This document shows positions 1 to 13,098 of a stretch of DNA of 64,000 nt, piece by piece. The notes beneath the pieces were generated by a model. It searched no databases, had not been told where the DNA came from, and saw only the letters and a list, made by a program, of their open reading frames with translations. Source of the stretch: Rhodoferax sp. AJA081-3. Its GTDB lineage: Bacteria > Pseudomonadota > Gammaproteobacteria > Burkholderiales > Burkholderiaceae_C. Position 1 is the first letter of the stretch. Each line of letters begins with the position of its first letter. Location of the stretch: the NCBI RefSeq assembly GCF_017798165.1, contig NZ_CP059068.1, forward strand, positions 4,464,001 to 4,528,000, read 5' to 3'. A program made the translations under genes and the position numbers.

Positions 1-339
1 TCGGGTTTGTCTATTGGCGGTTCGGTGAGTGTCAACTTTCCCCCCGAACTAGAACGTGTGCAGAAGCGACTCGCCTTTGGCCATGTTGAGCATGAACAAA
101 AGAACCTGCGCCACCCCGAGAAGAACACCCTCCAAGCGATTTGTTTTGAGTACGTGACCAAGGCGCGGGGCAACGTAACGGTTGCCGCAGACCACGACAA
201 CGGCAACCTGATTTTCCGTTTGGCCAATGCCGACGGATTTGGCGTGGAGACCAGTACCTGGGCAGCAACAAAAATCGACTACGAAACCTTGGACGAGTTG
301 GCCAAGATGGTTGTTGCGCAGCCCAACCGGTTCCGGTGA
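1..339 (+). CDS. 3' part of an unrecognised gene, cut by window edge
   Basis: The reading frame is open from the first base of the window and ends with TGA at 337-339, so the 5' end is probably outside. I do not recognise the roughly 110 visible residues. They are soluble and mixed in composition, with no signal peptide, membrane segment or familiar motif. A TTG at position 7 could be a start but nothing supports it. The stop codon overlaps the start of the next gene (TGATG), which suggests translational coupling with the DUF1415 gene. Confidence 0.45.
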   Translation, partial: SGLSIGGSVSVNFPPELERVQKRLAFGHVEHEQKNLRHPEKNTLQAICFEYVTKARGNVTVAADHDNGNLIFRLANADGFGVETSTWAATKIDYETLDELAKMVVAQPNRFR

Positions 340-923
340 TGCAGGAACATGCTTCCAACGATGATGGTGTTGTAGTAGCAGACACCCAGCGCTGGCTGCA
401 GCGCGCGGTGATCGGCCTGAACCTGTGCCCGTTTGCCAAGGCGGTGGAGGTGAAAGGCCAGATCCACTATGCCGTGAGCCGGTCCGTGGACTTCAAGGAC
501 CTGCTGGACGATCTCGGCAATGAGTTAAAAGACCTCGCAACCCTCACCCCTGCTATACGAGATACTACACTTTTGATAGCATCCGACGGATTGACCGACT
601 TCCTGGAGTTCAACGACTTCCTGGCCCAGGCCAACCGCTTGCTGGCGAAGCGAGGATACGCGGGCATCTTCCAGATCGCCAGCCTGCACCCACACTACGA
701 GTTCGCCGACGCCCAGCCGGATGACATGGCCAATTTCACCAACCGCTCGCCGTACCCCACCTTGCACATCCTGCGTGAGGAAAGCATAGACCGCGCGGTC
801 AAGGCGTTCCCCCATGCTGAGACCATCTTCCAGGCCAATATCGACACCATGCGGCGGATCGGCCCCCCGGGTTGGGACGCGCTCGGCGTGGGCGCCAGCC
901 CACATGGCAAGATAGGCCCATGA
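339..923 (+). CDS. DUF1415 family protein
   Basis: The 194-residue product matches the DUF1415 family. The visible family pattern is an N-terminal helix with NLCPFA (about residues 28-33), a central ASLHPHYEFA and a TNRSPYP block near residue 130, followed by HILRE. The biochemical function of the family is unknown. The ATG at 339 overlaps the stop of the upstream gene, and a GTG one codon earlier is also possible. The stop overlaps the start of the methyltransferase gene (ATGA at 920-923), so the three genes look like one transcriptional unit. Confidence 0.8.
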   Translation: MQEHASNDDGVVVADTQRWLQRAVIGLNLCPFAKAVEVKGQIHYAVSRSVDFKDLLDDLGNELKDLATLTPAIRDTTLLIASDGLTDFLEFNDFLAQANRLLAKRGYAGIFQIASLHPHYEFADAQPDDMANFTNRSPYPTLHILREESIDRAVKAFPHAETIFQANIDTMRRIGPPGWDALGVGASPHGKIGP

Positions 924-1825
924 AACAACGCAAAAACGCCGGTGATGCCGCTGCACAGACGCCACCGCAACGAACCAGGCCAGCCCCGACCAATCCCCTG
1001 GAATCCGAGCTGCGACCCGGCCAAAGTATTGAACTGCTGAAAGAACTGCACATCCTCACCCGCGAGGGCAAGCTCAACCAGGACTCGCGGCGCAAACTCA
1101 AACAGGTCTACCACCTTTACCAGTTCATCGAAAAGCTGCTGCTGGAGCTGCCCACCGCAGGGGAGGGCGCGACGTTGGCCGACCACGGTGCAGGCAAGTC
1201 TTACCTGGGTTTCATCATCTATGACCTGTTCTTCAAAAGTTTGAAGGCCGGCCACATTTACGGTGTGGAGTCACGGTCAGAGCTGGTTCAAAAGTCCCGC
1301 GAATTGGCGACACGCTTGGGCTTTGAGCGCATGTCCTTCTTGAACGTCACCGTGGCCGAGTCAACGGATTCGGACGCCATGCCAAACCAGATCGATGTGG
1401 TCACCGCCCTGCATGCCTGCGACACGGCCACCGACGACGCCATCGCCTTTGGCCTGCAGAAGAAGGCGCGTTGCCTGGTGCTGGTGCCCTGCTGCCAGGC
1501 CGAAATCGCGCGCAACCTGAATGCCAGCAAGGCCTTGTCACTCAGCCGCACACCCCTGGCCGAGCTGTGGCGGCATCCGCTGCACACCCGAGAAATGGGC
1601 AGCCAGATCACCAATGTGCTGCGCTGCCTCTACCTGGAGGCCTGCGGCTACCAAGTCACGGTGACCGAGCTGGTGGGTTGGGAGCACAGCATGAAGAACG
1701 AGCTCATCATCGCCCGCCGCAGCAACAAGCCCAATCGCGCAGCGGCAGACCGGCTGGCGGCGCTGCTGGATGAGTTTGGGCTCTCGGCCCTGCGGGAAAC
1801 ACGCTTCGCGTTGCCAGTGCAATAA
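920..1825 (+). CDS. SAM-dependent methyltransferase-like protein
   Basis: The product has 301 residues if started at the ATG overlapping the previous stop. The middle carries a degenerate class I methyltransferase fold: a motif I-like stretch LADHGAGKSYLG, an acidic residue in GVESRSELV, an HACDTATDDA segment and a conserved VPCCQ. This resembles the Methyltransferase-32 group. The substrate is unknown. The TAA stop at 1823-1825 lies inside the left inverted repeat of the adjacent transposase element, so the element abuts or slightly changed the end of this gene. Confidence 0.65.
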   Translation: MKQRKNAGDAAAQTPPQRTRPAPTNPLESELRPGQSIELLKELHILTREGKLNQDSRRKLKQVYHLYQFIEKLLLELPTAGEGATLADHGAGKSYLGFIIYDLFFKSLKAGHIYGVESRSELVQKSRELATRLGFERMSFLNVTVAESTDSDAMPNQIDVVTALHACDTATDDAIAFGLQKKARCLVLVPCCQAEIARNLNASKALSLSRTPLAELWRHPLHTREMGSQITNVLRCLYLEACGYQVTVTELVGWEHSMKNELIIARRSNKPNRAAADRLAALLDEFGLSALRETRFALPVQ

Positions 1826-1843
1826 TTGGGGTCAGATTCCAAT
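1823..1843 (+). repeat. Left terminal inverted repeat of RAYT element
   Basis: This 21-bp sequence is the exact reverse complement of 2644-2664. Its first three bases form the stop codon of the upstream methyltransferase gene. The homology continues imperfectly outward (GCAA before the left end, TTGC after the right end). Confidence 0.9.
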
Positions 1844-1851
1844 AAAGCACC

Positions 1852-2553
1852 ATGGCCCGCCTCCCGCGCCTGACCTTACCCGGTCACCCCCACCATGTGA
1901 TCCAGCGGGGGAATAACCGCCAGGCGATCTTTGCGTCCAGCGCCGACTACCAGACCATGCTGGACCTGCTGGACGAAAACGCCCGCAAATTCAACGTTGC
2001 CATCCACGCCTATGTGCTGATGGGCAACCACTTCCACCTGCTGGCCACACCCGAGACCGCCGATGGTCTGCCGCAGATGATGCAGGCCGTCGGCAGGCGT
2101 TATGTGCGTTACTTCAACGACTGCCAGAAACGCACCGGCACCCTGTGGGAGGGGCGTTACAAATCCACACTGATACAGACCGAACGCTACCTGCTGGCAT
2201 GTATGGCCTACATCGACCTCAACCCGGTCCGTGCCGATATGGTGGTCCAGGCCAAGGACTACCCCTGGTCCAGCCACGGCCATTACCTTGGTGCGCGGAT
2301 CGACAAACTCATCACGCCGCACGCCCTTGTCTGGGCCTTGGGCAACACCCCTTTCGCACGCGAAGCGGCCTACGCCGATTTGGTGCAGGCCGGTATCAGC
2401 ACGTCGCAGCAGCAGGCCCTGACCGACTCAGCGCTGCGTGGCTGGGCCTTGGGCGCGCCCGAGTTTGTGGAAAATTTGCAAAAAAAGACAACACGCCGCG
2501 TGTCCAAAGGCACTGCCGGCAGGCCGGTTTCCACACCAAAGACCAAGGATTAA
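1852..2553 (+). CDS. REP-associated tyrosine transposase (RAYT, Y1_Tnp)
   Basis: The 233-residue protein is a single-domain HUH/Y1 transposase related to IS200 TnpA. It starts MARLPRLTLPGHPHHV and has the metal-binding His-hydrophobic-His pair in MGNHFHLL (H60, H62). The candidate catalytic tyrosine lies in RRYVRYFN (Y84 or Y87). It also has the family-typical RTGTLWEGRYKS and MAYIDLNPVRA segments. Such enzymes act on single-stranded palindromic DNA, and many are domesticated to mobilise REP sequences. The frame is intact. The ATG lies 8 bp inside the left inverted repeat. Confidence 0.9.
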   Translation: MARLPRLTLPGHPHHVIQRGNNRQAIFASSADYQTMLDLLDENARKFNVAIHAYVLMGNHFHLLATPETADGLPQMMQAVGRRYVRYFNDCQKRTGTLWEGRYKSTLIQTERYLLACMAYIDLNPVRADMVVQAKDYPWSSHGHYLGARIDKLITPHALVWALGNTPFAREAAYADLVQAGISTSQQQALTDSALRGWALGAPEFVENLQKKTTRRVSKGTAGRPVSTPKTKD

Positions 2554-2616
2554 ATCGGGCTCTAGCCCCCGTCTAATAAGGTGCTCTTGCTACTATTTTT
2601 GATATGTCCCTAATTA
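2552..2616 (+). repeat. Modular palindromic repeat, copy 1 (after RAYT)
   Basis: The sequence begins with AAATCGGGCTCTAGCCCCCG immediately at the RAYT stop codon and ends with a degenerate TGCTACTATTTTTGATAT arm. It belongs to the same family as the copies near gltB, hisH, hisI, degS-like, mutT, manC, proB, prmC and prfA. Its position inside the RAYT element is nested. Confidence 0.75.
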
Positions 2617-2643
2617 TTCTTTGATTGATTTTGTTGGTTATTA

Positions 2644-2664
2644 ATTGGAATCTGACCCCAATTA
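2644..2664 (-). repeat. Right terminal inverted repeat of RAYT element
   Basis: This is the exact 21-bp reverse complement of 1823-1843. It ends 6 bp before the putative gltB -35 hexamer, so the element defines the upstream boundary of the gltB promoter region. Confidence 0.9.
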
Positions 2665-2670
2665 ATTTGC

Positions 2671-2699
2671 TTGGCACTCTTGTTGCATTGCAGTATTCT
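2671..2699 (+). promoter_or_regulatory. Putative sigma-70 promoter of gltBD
   Basis: TTGGCA (2671-2676) and TATTCT (2694-2699) are separated by 17 bp and lie 31 bp upstream of the gltB start. Both hexamers deviate from consensus at two positions. This is a sequence match only. Confidence 0.4.
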
Positions 2700-2730
2700 T
2701 CACTTCCATTGCAATTTTCAGAGGAACGCC

Positions 2731-7464
<4,734 letters not shown>

Positions 7465-7498
7465 CAAATCCGACTGACTAGATAGACAGGAAAGCATC

Positions 7499-8965
7499 AT
7501 GGGAAAAGTCACTGGCTTCATGGAATACGAGCGCATCGAAGAGGGCTACAAGCCCGTTGCCGAGCGCGTGAAGCACTACAAAGAGTTCGTCATCGGTCTG
7601 GACGATGCACAGGCCAACAAACAGGCTGCGCGTTGTATGGACTGCGGCACGCCGTTTTGCAACAACGGCTGCCCGGTCAACAACATCATTCCGGATTTCA
7701 ACGACATGGTGTTCCGCGACGACTGGAAGTCCGCTATCGACACGCTGCACAGCACCAACAACTTCCCGGAGTTCACCGGCCGCATCTGCCCTGCGCCCTG
7801 CGAGGCGGCCTGTACGCTGAATGTGAACGACGATGCGGTGGGTATCAAGTCGATTGAACACGCCATCATCGACCGCGCCTGGGCCGAGGGCTGGGTGTTG
7901 GCACAGCCGCCCAAGGTCAAGACTGGCAAGACGGTTGCGGTGGTGGGTTCCGGCCCGGCCGGCATGGCGGCGGCGCAACAGCTGGCACGTGCTGGCCATG
8001 CTGTGACGCTGTTTGAGAAGAATGACCGGGTTGGCGGCCTGCTGCGTTACGGCATCCCTGACTTCAAAATGGAGAAGTCGCACATCGACCGCCGCGTCGA
8101 CCAGATGGTCAAGGAAGGCGTGACGATCCGCACTGGCGTGCTGATTGGCGAAATGCCCAAGGGTTCCAAAGTGACCAACTGGGCCAAGGAGACCATCTCG
8201 GCTGCGCAATTGCAAAAAGACTTTGACGCCGTGGTGTTGACCGGCGGTGCCGAGCAGTCGCGCGACCTGCCCGTGCCGGGCCGCGATCTGGACGGTATCC
8301 ACTTTGCGATGGAGTTTCTGCCCCAGCAGAACAAAGTGAATGCCGGTGACAAGCTCAAGGGTCAGTTGCGTGCTGATGGCAAACACGTCATCGTCATCGG
8401 CGGTGGAGATACCGGCTCCGACTGCGTGGGCACCAGCAACCGCCACGGTGCGGTCAGCGTGACCCAGTTTGAATTGATGCCGCAGCCACCCGAAGAAGAA
8501 AACCGCCCGATGACCTGGCCCTATTGGCCGATCAAGCTGCGCACCAGCTCCAGCCACGAAGAAGGCTGCGAGCGCGAATTCGCCATTTCGACCAAGGAAT
8601 TCATCGGCGAAAAAGGCAAGGTCACCGGCTTGAAGACCGTACGCGTCGAATGGAAAGACGGAAAAATGGTCGAAGTGGCCGGTTCAGAGCAGGTGCTGAA
8701 GGCTGACCTGGTGTTGCTGGCCATGGGTTTTGTGAATCCGGTCGCCACCATGCTGGAATCCTTTGGTGTCGACAAGGACGCCCGCGGTAATGCCAAAGCA
8801 AGCACTGACTTCATTGGCGGCTATGCCACCAACGTACCCAAGGTGTTTGCCGCTGGTGACGTGCGCCGCGGCCAAAGCCTGGTGGTCTGGGCCATCCGCG
8901 AAGGCCGTCAGGCCGCCCGTGCCGTGGACGAGTTCTTAATGGGAGTCAGCGACTTGCCGCGGTAA
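7499..8965 (+). CDS. gltD: Glutamate synthase (NADPH) small subunit
   Basis: The 488-residue flavoprotein passes electrons from NADPH through FAD and 4Fe-4S clusters to GltB. The N-terminal ferredoxin-like region has C46, C49, C54, C58 ([13 protein letters not shown]) and C97, C101, C105 (CPAPCEAAC). It is followed by the FAD fold [14 protein letters not shown] near residue 147 and an NADPH fold [13 protein letters not shown] near residue 298. The gene lies 34 bp after gltB, with AGGAAAG before the ATG, forming a gltBD operon. A GC-rich repeat and a terminator follow. Confidence 0.97.
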   Translation: MGKVTGFMEYERIEEGYKPVAERVKHYKEFVIGLDDAQANKQAARCMDCGTPFCNNGCPVNNIIPDFNDMVFRDDWKSAIDTLHSTNNFPEFTGRICPAPCEAACTLNVNDDAVGIKSIEHAIIDRAWAEGWVLAQPPKVKTGKTVAVVGSGPAGMAAAQQLARAGHAVTLFEKNDRVGGLLRYGIPDFKMEKSHIDRRVDQMVKEGVTIRTGVLIGEMPKGSKVTNWAKETISAAQLQKDFDAVVLTGGAEQSRDLPVPGRDLDGIHFAMEFLPQQNKVNAGDKLKGQLRADGKHVIVIGGGDTGSDCVGTSNRHGAVSVTQFELMPQPPEEENRPMTWPYWPIKLRTSSSHEEGCEREFAISTKEFIGEKGKVTGLKTVRVEWKDGKMVEVAGSEQVLKADLVLLAMGFVNPVATMLESFGVDKDARGNAKASTDFIGGYATNVPKVFAAGDVRRGQSLVVWAIREGRQAARAVDEFLMGVSDLPR

Positions 8966-8967
8966 TC

Positions 8968-9055
8968 TTGGCCCCCGCGCTCGCCCTCTTAGTGTGGCTC
9001 GCTGCCCCCCAAAGGGGGTGCAAGTCGCCTTGGGGCGGCCCGGCGGCGACTTGAT
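8968..9055 (-). repeat. GC-rich intergenic repeat (family B, copy 1)
   Basis: On the minus strand this reads GCCGGGCCGCCCCAAGG ... GGGGGGCAGCG ... GCGGGGGC. It shares these blocks in the same order with 14041-14111, where the repeat is translated. The internal palindrome CCCCCCAAAGGGGG can form a hairpin downstream of gltD. Confidence 0.6.
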
Positions 9056-9099
9056 ACACCCCCGATACAAGGGTTTACACGAATCCCTTATCATCCAAG

Positions 9100-9129
9100 A
9101 GCCGGAAATTGCCCGGCTTTTGTTTTTTT
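9100..9129 (+). terminator. Rho-independent terminator after gltBD
   Basis: AGCCGG (9100-9105) pairs with CCGGCT (9113-9118) around a 7-nt loop, followed by a T-rich run (TTTTGTTTTTTT) that ends directly at the mlaF ATG at 9130. The stem is short but the U-tract is strong. Confidence 0.65.
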
Positions 9130-9984
9130 ATGGCCGCCAACCCAACCACCCCGCTCGTCGAGCTGCGCAACCTGAGCTTTGGCTACGGGGAGCGTGTCAT
9201 ATTGAATGACGTGTCGCTGACTGTGCCGCGTGGCAAGGTTACGGCGTTGATGGGTGCGTCCGGCGGCGGCAAGACCACCATCTTGCGGCTGATTGGTGGC
9301 CAGAACCGGGCGCAAAAAGGGCAGATGCTGTTTGACGGCCAGGACGTCACCCGCATGGGGACGGCAGAACTGTACGCCGCACGTCGCCGCATGGGCATGT
9401 TGTACCAGTTTGGTGCGCTGTTTGCCGACCTGAGTGTTTATGACAACGTGGCCTTTCCCCTGCGTGAGCACACCGATTTGTCCGAGGACATGGTCCACGA
9501 CATCGTGCTGATGAAGCTCAATGCCGTCGGTTTGCGCAATGCGCGCAGCCTCATGCCCTCGGCCCTGTCGGGTGGCATGGCCCGTCGGGTGGCGTTGGCA
9601 CGCGCCATTGCGTTGGACCCCGAGTTGGTCATGTACGACGAACCACTGACCGGCATTGACCCCATTTCGGTGGGCACCTCGGCACGCTTGATACGGCAGT
9701 TGAACGATTCCATGGGGCTGACCAGCATCTTTGTGTCGCACGAGCTGGAGCAGACCTTCACCATTGCCGACCACGTCATCATCCTGGCCAACGGCAAGGT
9801 GGCCTCGCAGGGCACGCCGCAAGACGTGTTGCGCAGTACCGATCCGCTGGTCTACCAGTATGTCAATGCATTGTCGGAAGGCCCTGTGCGTTTCCACTAC
9901 CCGGCGCTCAGTGTGGAAGACGACTTTGGTCCGAATGCGGGCAGCGCGCAATTACAACAAAAACAGGTCGGAGTGAAGCGATGA
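9130..9984 (+). CDS. mlaF: Phospholipid ABC transporter ATP-binding protein MlaF
   Basis: This 284-residue ATPase powers the Mla system, which moves phospholipids between the outer and inner membranes. It has Walker A GASGGGKT (residues 42-49), the signature LSGGMARRVALARA and Walker B LVMYDEPLTGIDP. It is the first gene of mlaFEDACB. The ATG at 9130 directly follows the T-run of a terminator and has no Shine-Dalgarno sequence. A TTG at 9109 would extend the protein by seven residues but lies inside the hairpin. The stop overlaps mlaE (ATGA). Confidence 0.93.
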   Translation: MAANPTTPLVELRNLSFGYGERVILNDVSLTVPRGKVTALMGASGGGKTTILRLIGGQNRAQKGQMLFDGQDVTRMGTAELYAARRRMGMLYQFGALFADLSVYDNVAFPLREHTDLSEDMVHDIVLMKLNAVGLRNARSLMPSALSGGMARRVALARAIALDPELVMYDEPLTGIDPISVGTSARLIRQLNDSMGLTSIFVSHELEQTFTIADHVIILANGKVASQGTPQDVLRSTDPLVYQYVNALSEGPVRFHYPALSVEDDFGPNAGSAQLQQKQVGVKR

Positions 9985-10763
9985 GTTGGTACAAACCCGC
10001 CGACGTAGGCTTTGCCACCCGCAGCAAGCTCGCGGACATGGGGTATGCCGCACGGCTGTTCTTCAAGCTACTGGTGTCGGTGGTGCCGACCTTTAGACGC
10101 TTCGGCCTGGTCCGCGACCAGATCCATTTTCTCGGCAACTATTCGATGGCCATCATCGCGGTGTCCGGCCTGTTTGTGGGTTTTGTGTTTGGCCTGCAGG
10201 GTTATTACACATTGCAGCGTTATGGCTCGTCCGAGGCCTTGGGCCTTCTGGTTACGCTCAGCTTGGTGCGTGAACTAGGCCCTGTGGTGACGGCCTTGTT
10301 GTTTGCGGGCCGGGCCGGCACGTCACTCACCGCCGAGATTGGTTTGATGAAGGCGGGTGAACAAATCAGTGTCATGGAAATGATGGCGGTGGACCCCATC
10401 CAGCGGGTGCTGGCGCCACGGTTCTGGGCCGGCGTCATCGCCATGCCCTTGTTGGCCGCTGTGTTCAGCGCCATGGGTGTCATTGGCGGCTGGGCCGTCG
10501 GTGTGGTGATGATTGGTGTGGACGCGGGTTCGTTCTGGAGCCAGATTCAGGGCGGTGTTGATGTCTGGAAAGACGTGGGTAACGGCGTCATCAAGAGTTT
10601 TGTGTTTGGTTTGACGGTGACCTTTATCGCCGTGTTCCAGGGTTTTGAGGCGCAGGCGACTCCCGAAGGTGTGGCCAGCGCGACAACGCGCACGGTGGTG
10701 ACCGCATCACTGGCGGTATTGGGTCTGGATTTCATCCTGACCGCAATGATGTTTACGATTTAG
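9981..10763 (+). CDS. mlaE: Phospholipid ABC transporter permease MlaE
   Basis: The 260-residue integral inner-membrane protein belongs to the MlaE permease family. It has five to six hydrophobic segments and the family block VRELGPVVTALLFAGRAGTS with EIGLMKAGEQISVMEMM. It pairs with MlaF and MlaD. The ATG overlaps the mlaF stop, and mlaD begins 9 bp after its stop. Confidence 0.95.
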   Translation: MSWYKPADVGFATRSKLADMGYAARLFFKLLVSVVPTFRRFGLVRDQIHFLGNYSMAIIAVSGLFVGFVFGLQGYYTLQRYGSSEALGLLVTLSLVRELGPVVTALLFAGRAGTSLTAEIGLMKAGEQISVMEMMAVDPIQRVLAPRFWAGVIAMPLLAAVFSAMGVIGGWAVGVVMIGVDAGSFWSQIQGGVDVWKDVGNGVIKSFVFGLTVTFIAVFQGFEAQATPEGVASATTRTVVTASLAVLGLDFILTAMMFTI

Positions 10764-10772
10764 AAAGTAGTT

Positions 10773-11258
10773 ATGCAGCGTTCCAAGAATGATGTCTGGG
10801 TGGGTTTGTTTGTGCTCATCGGGGCCGTGGCCATACTGTTCCTGGCCCTCCAGGCGGCCAACCTGTTGTCGTTGAATTTCCAGTCCACCTACGCGGTGAC
10901 TGCCAAATTTGACAATGTGGGTGGACTCAAACCCAAAGCCGCGGTGCGCAGCGGCGGCGTGGTGGTGGGGCGCGTGGAGTCGCTGGTGTTTGACGACAAG
11001 ACTTTCCAGGCCCGTGTCACTTTGGCTTTGGAAAGCCGCTATGCCTTTCCCAAGGATAGTTCCCTGAAAATTTTGACCAGCGGCCTGCTGGGTGAGCAGT
11101 ACATCGGTATTGAGGCGGGCGCCGCCGACACCAATCTAGTGGCGGGCGACACCATCGGCGCGACCCAATCAGCGGTTGTGCTGGAAAATCTGATCAGTCA
11201 ATTTTTGTACAGCAAGGCGGCTGACGGCACAACAAGCCCAGGGCCGGAGAAAAAATGA
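10773..11258 (+). CDS. mlaD: Outer-membrane lipid asymmetry protein MlaD (MCE domain)
   Basis: The 161-residue protein has one N-terminal transmembrane helix (about residues 8-29) and a periplasmic MCE domain (about residues 40-118, with FDNVGGLKPKAAVRSGGVVVG and LLGEQYIGIE). MCE domains form hexameric rings that carry lipids. The gene shares ATGA with the next gene. Confidence 0.95.
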   Translation: MQRSKNDVWVGLFVLIGAVAILFLALQAANLLSLNFQSTYAVTAKFDNVGGLKPKAAVRSGGVVVGRVESLVFDDKTFQARVTLALESRYAFPKDSSLKILTSGLLGEQYIGIEAGAADTNLVAGDTIGATQSAVVLENLISQFLYSKAADGTTSPGPEKK

Positions 11259-12067
11259 GCTCGCAGCAAGTTTCTCGTTCATTAACCCCTCAAACGTCTT
11301 CTCGGCTGCGGATGCGCGCCGGTCGCTGGGGAGTGCTGGTGGTATTGGCCATGCTGCAGGCCTGTGCCGCAGTGCCCCATAAAGATCCCCGCGACCCCAT
11401 GGAGTCGTGGAACCGCGGGGTGTTCAGCTTCAACGATTCGGTGGACCGCGCCGTGGTCAAACCGGTTGCCACGGCTTACCAGAAGATCCTGCCCCACTGG
11501 GTGCGCACCGGCATAGGCAATTTTTTCACCAACCTGGACGATGTCTGGTCCTTGGTCAACAACGCCCTGCAACTGCGCGGGAGGGATACGGCAGACAGCT
11601 TTGGCCGTGTGATGGTGAACACCACCATGGGTCTGGGTGGCATTCTGGATGTTGCCGGCGAAATGGGTATGGAGCGCCATCCTGCCAACTTTGGCCTGAC
11701 GCTGGGGCGTTGGGGTGTTGGTCCTGGCCCGTTTGTCGTTTTGCCGCTGTTGGGCTCGTCGACCCTGCGCGATACCTTGGCCCTGCCCGTGGACCGGCAA
11801 GGCAATCTCCTCAATGAGGTGCAGGATGCGCCCACGCGTGATGCGCTGACCATTTTGAACGTGGTTGATACCCGTGCTAACTACCTGCGTGCCGGTGATG
11901 TGGTGGACGGCGCGGCGCTGGACAAATACAGCTTCACGCGGGATGCCTATTTGCAAAGGCGTCGCAACCAGGTGTATGACGGCAATCCACCCGATGAAGA
12001 CACCACTTCAGCGTATGCGCCGCCCGTTCCCGCTGCGCCCGCAACACCAGCCTCTGGCACCCGCTAG
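11255..12067 (+). CDS. mlaA: Outer-membrane lipoprotein MlaA (VacJ family)
   Basis: The 270-residue product has a lipobox (MLQAC, Cys37) and the MlaA core DPMESWNRGVFSFNDSVDRA, followed by GRWGVGPGPFVVLPLLGSS. MlaA sits in the outer membrane and removes mislocalised phospholipids. Starting at the internal Met20 would give a more usual signal-peptide length, whereas the 11255 start gives the coupling overlap with mlaD. The C-terminus is Pro/Ala-rich and probably unstructured. Confidence 0.93.
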   Translation: MSSQQVSRSLTPQTSSRLRMRAGRWGVLVVLAMLQACAAVPHKDPRDPMESWNRGVFSFNDSVDRAVVKPVATAYQKILPHWVRTGIGNFFTNLDDVWSLVNNALQLRGRDTADSFGRVMVNTTMGLGGILDVAGEMGMERHPANFGLTLGRWGVGPGPFVVLPLLGSSTLRDTLALPVDRQGNLLNEVQDAPTRDALTILNVVDTRANYLRAGDVVDGAALDKYSFTRDAYLQRRRNQVYDGNPPDEDTTSAYAPPVPAAPATPASGTR

Positions 12068-12147
12068 GCTGTCGGCCTGGGGGTTGGCAGGCGCGTTGAA
12101 AGCACACACGGGATAATGCTTCGTATTTACGGGATCAAGGAATAACT

Positions 12148-12786
12148 ATGAAACGCGCTTTTCTTCGCCAGATGTTGGCTGCCACTGTTGTGATCGCTGC
12201 TGCCTTGCCCGGCACGGCGGTGTTTGCGCAAGACGAGGCGCCAGACGCCCTGATCAAACGCCTGTCGACCGAGGTGTTGGACACCATCAAGAACGACAAG
12301 GCCATCCGCGCCGGTGACATGGCCAAGGTCGTCGCTTTGGTGGATGCGCGCATCATGCCCAACGTCAACTTCCAGCGCATGACGGCGTCTGCCGTTGGCC
12401 CGGCCTGGCGCCAAGCCACTCCGGAGCAGCAAAAACGCCTGCAAGAAGAGTTCAAGACCCTGCTGGTGCGCACCTATGCGGGAGCCTTGGCACAGGTGTC
12501 GGACCAGGTCATCTCCATGAAGCCCCTACGGATGGCCGCTGAAGACAAGGAAGTGCTGGTTCGCTCGGAAATCAAGGGCGGCGGTGAGGCGATCCAGCTG
12601 GACTACCGCCTGGAAAAGACCCCCGGACAGGGCGCGGGCTGGCGTATTTACAACCTGAACGTCCTGGGCGTCTGGCTGGTTGAAACCTACCGCAGCCAGT
12701 TCGCCAGCGAAATCAACGCCAAGGGTCTGGATGGTTTAATCGCCGCACTGACCGAACGCAACAAAGCCAACGGCAAAAAGGCCTGA
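12148..12786 (+). CDS. mlaC: Periplasmic phospholipid-binding protein MlaC
   Basis: The 212-residue protein has a cleavable signal peptide (AALPGTAVFAQ, cleavage near residue 27) and the MlaC/Ttg2D fold, with VDARIMPNVNFQRMTASAVG and the C-terminal WRIYNLNVLGVWLVETYRSQF. It shuttles phospholipids through the periplasm between MlaA and MlaFEDB. A good ribosome binding site (AAGGAAT) precedes the ATG. mlaB starts 1 bp after its stop. Confidence 0.95.
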   Translation: MKRAFLRQMLAATVVIAAALPGTAVFAQDEAPDALIKRLSTEVLDTIKNDKAIRAGDMAKVVALVDARIMPNVNFQRMTASAVGPAWRQATPEQQKRLQEEFKTLLVRTYAGALAQVSDQVISMKPLRMAAEDKEVLVRSEIKGGGEAIQLDYRLEKTPGQGAGWRIYNLNVLGVWLVETYRSQFASEINAKGLDGLIAALTERNKANGKKA

Positions 12787-12787
12787 C

Positions 12788-13057
12788 GTGTTGCGTTTGC
12801 CCGCTGAATTGACCCACGGTCAGGCCAAAGACTGCTTGGCGCAGCTCATCGCCGGCTTGGACGCAGAAGCGGTGTCACCGGTTGTAGTGGATGCCACGGC
12901 ACTGGGGCGTTTTGACTCGTCGGCGTTGGCGGTTTTGCTCGAATTGCGCCGTACCTGCCAGCGCGCCGGCAAGGCCCTGGTGGTGCAGGGGCTGCCCAAG
13001 CACCTGGGCGACCTGGCCACCCTGTATGGCATCGAAGGGCTGTTGCCCTCTACCTGA
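12788..13057 (+). CDS. mlaB: STAS-domain protein MlaB
   Basis: The 89-residue STAS domain (VVVDATALGRFDSSALAVLLEL) is the cytoplasmic regulatory partner of MlaF. It starts with GTG at 12788, immediately after the mlaC stop. Small size, domain and position at the end of the mla operon agree. Confidence 0.9.
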   Translation: MLRLPAELTHGQAKDCLAQLIAGLDAEAVSPVVVDATALGRFDSSALAVLLELRRTCQRAGKALVVQGLPKHLGDLATLYGIEGLLPST

Positions 13058-13098
13058 CACCTTATAGAGCCCAGGCCGCCTAAAATGGCGGGTTGCCC

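Larger units (their letters stand above)
1823..2664. mobile_element. REP-associated transposase (RAYT) element with terminal inverted repeats
   Basis: An 842-bp segment is bounded by a perfect 21-bp inverted repeat, 1823-1843 and 2644-2664. The outer sequence reads TAATTGGGGTCAGATTCC and the right end is its reverse complement. It contains one gene, an IS200/RAYT-type tyrosine transposase, and a copy of the common genomic palindromic repeat after that gene. GGGGTCAGA-type termini are typical of RAYT genes. No target-site duplication is evident, as expected for HUH-type transposases. It lies between the methyltransferase gene and gltB. Confidence 0.8.

Noticed and set aside
551..582. Possible repeat arm (TGCTAT ... 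GATAGCAT) in the DUF1415 gene
   Set aside because: The GGGCTNTAGCCCCC module is missing and the encoded residues fit the family, so chance similarity is more likely.
9051..9094. Promoter for mla (TTGATA or TTTACA with TATCAT)
   Set aside because: Spacings are 9 bp or the -10 match is too weak (3 of 6), so no promoter is called.
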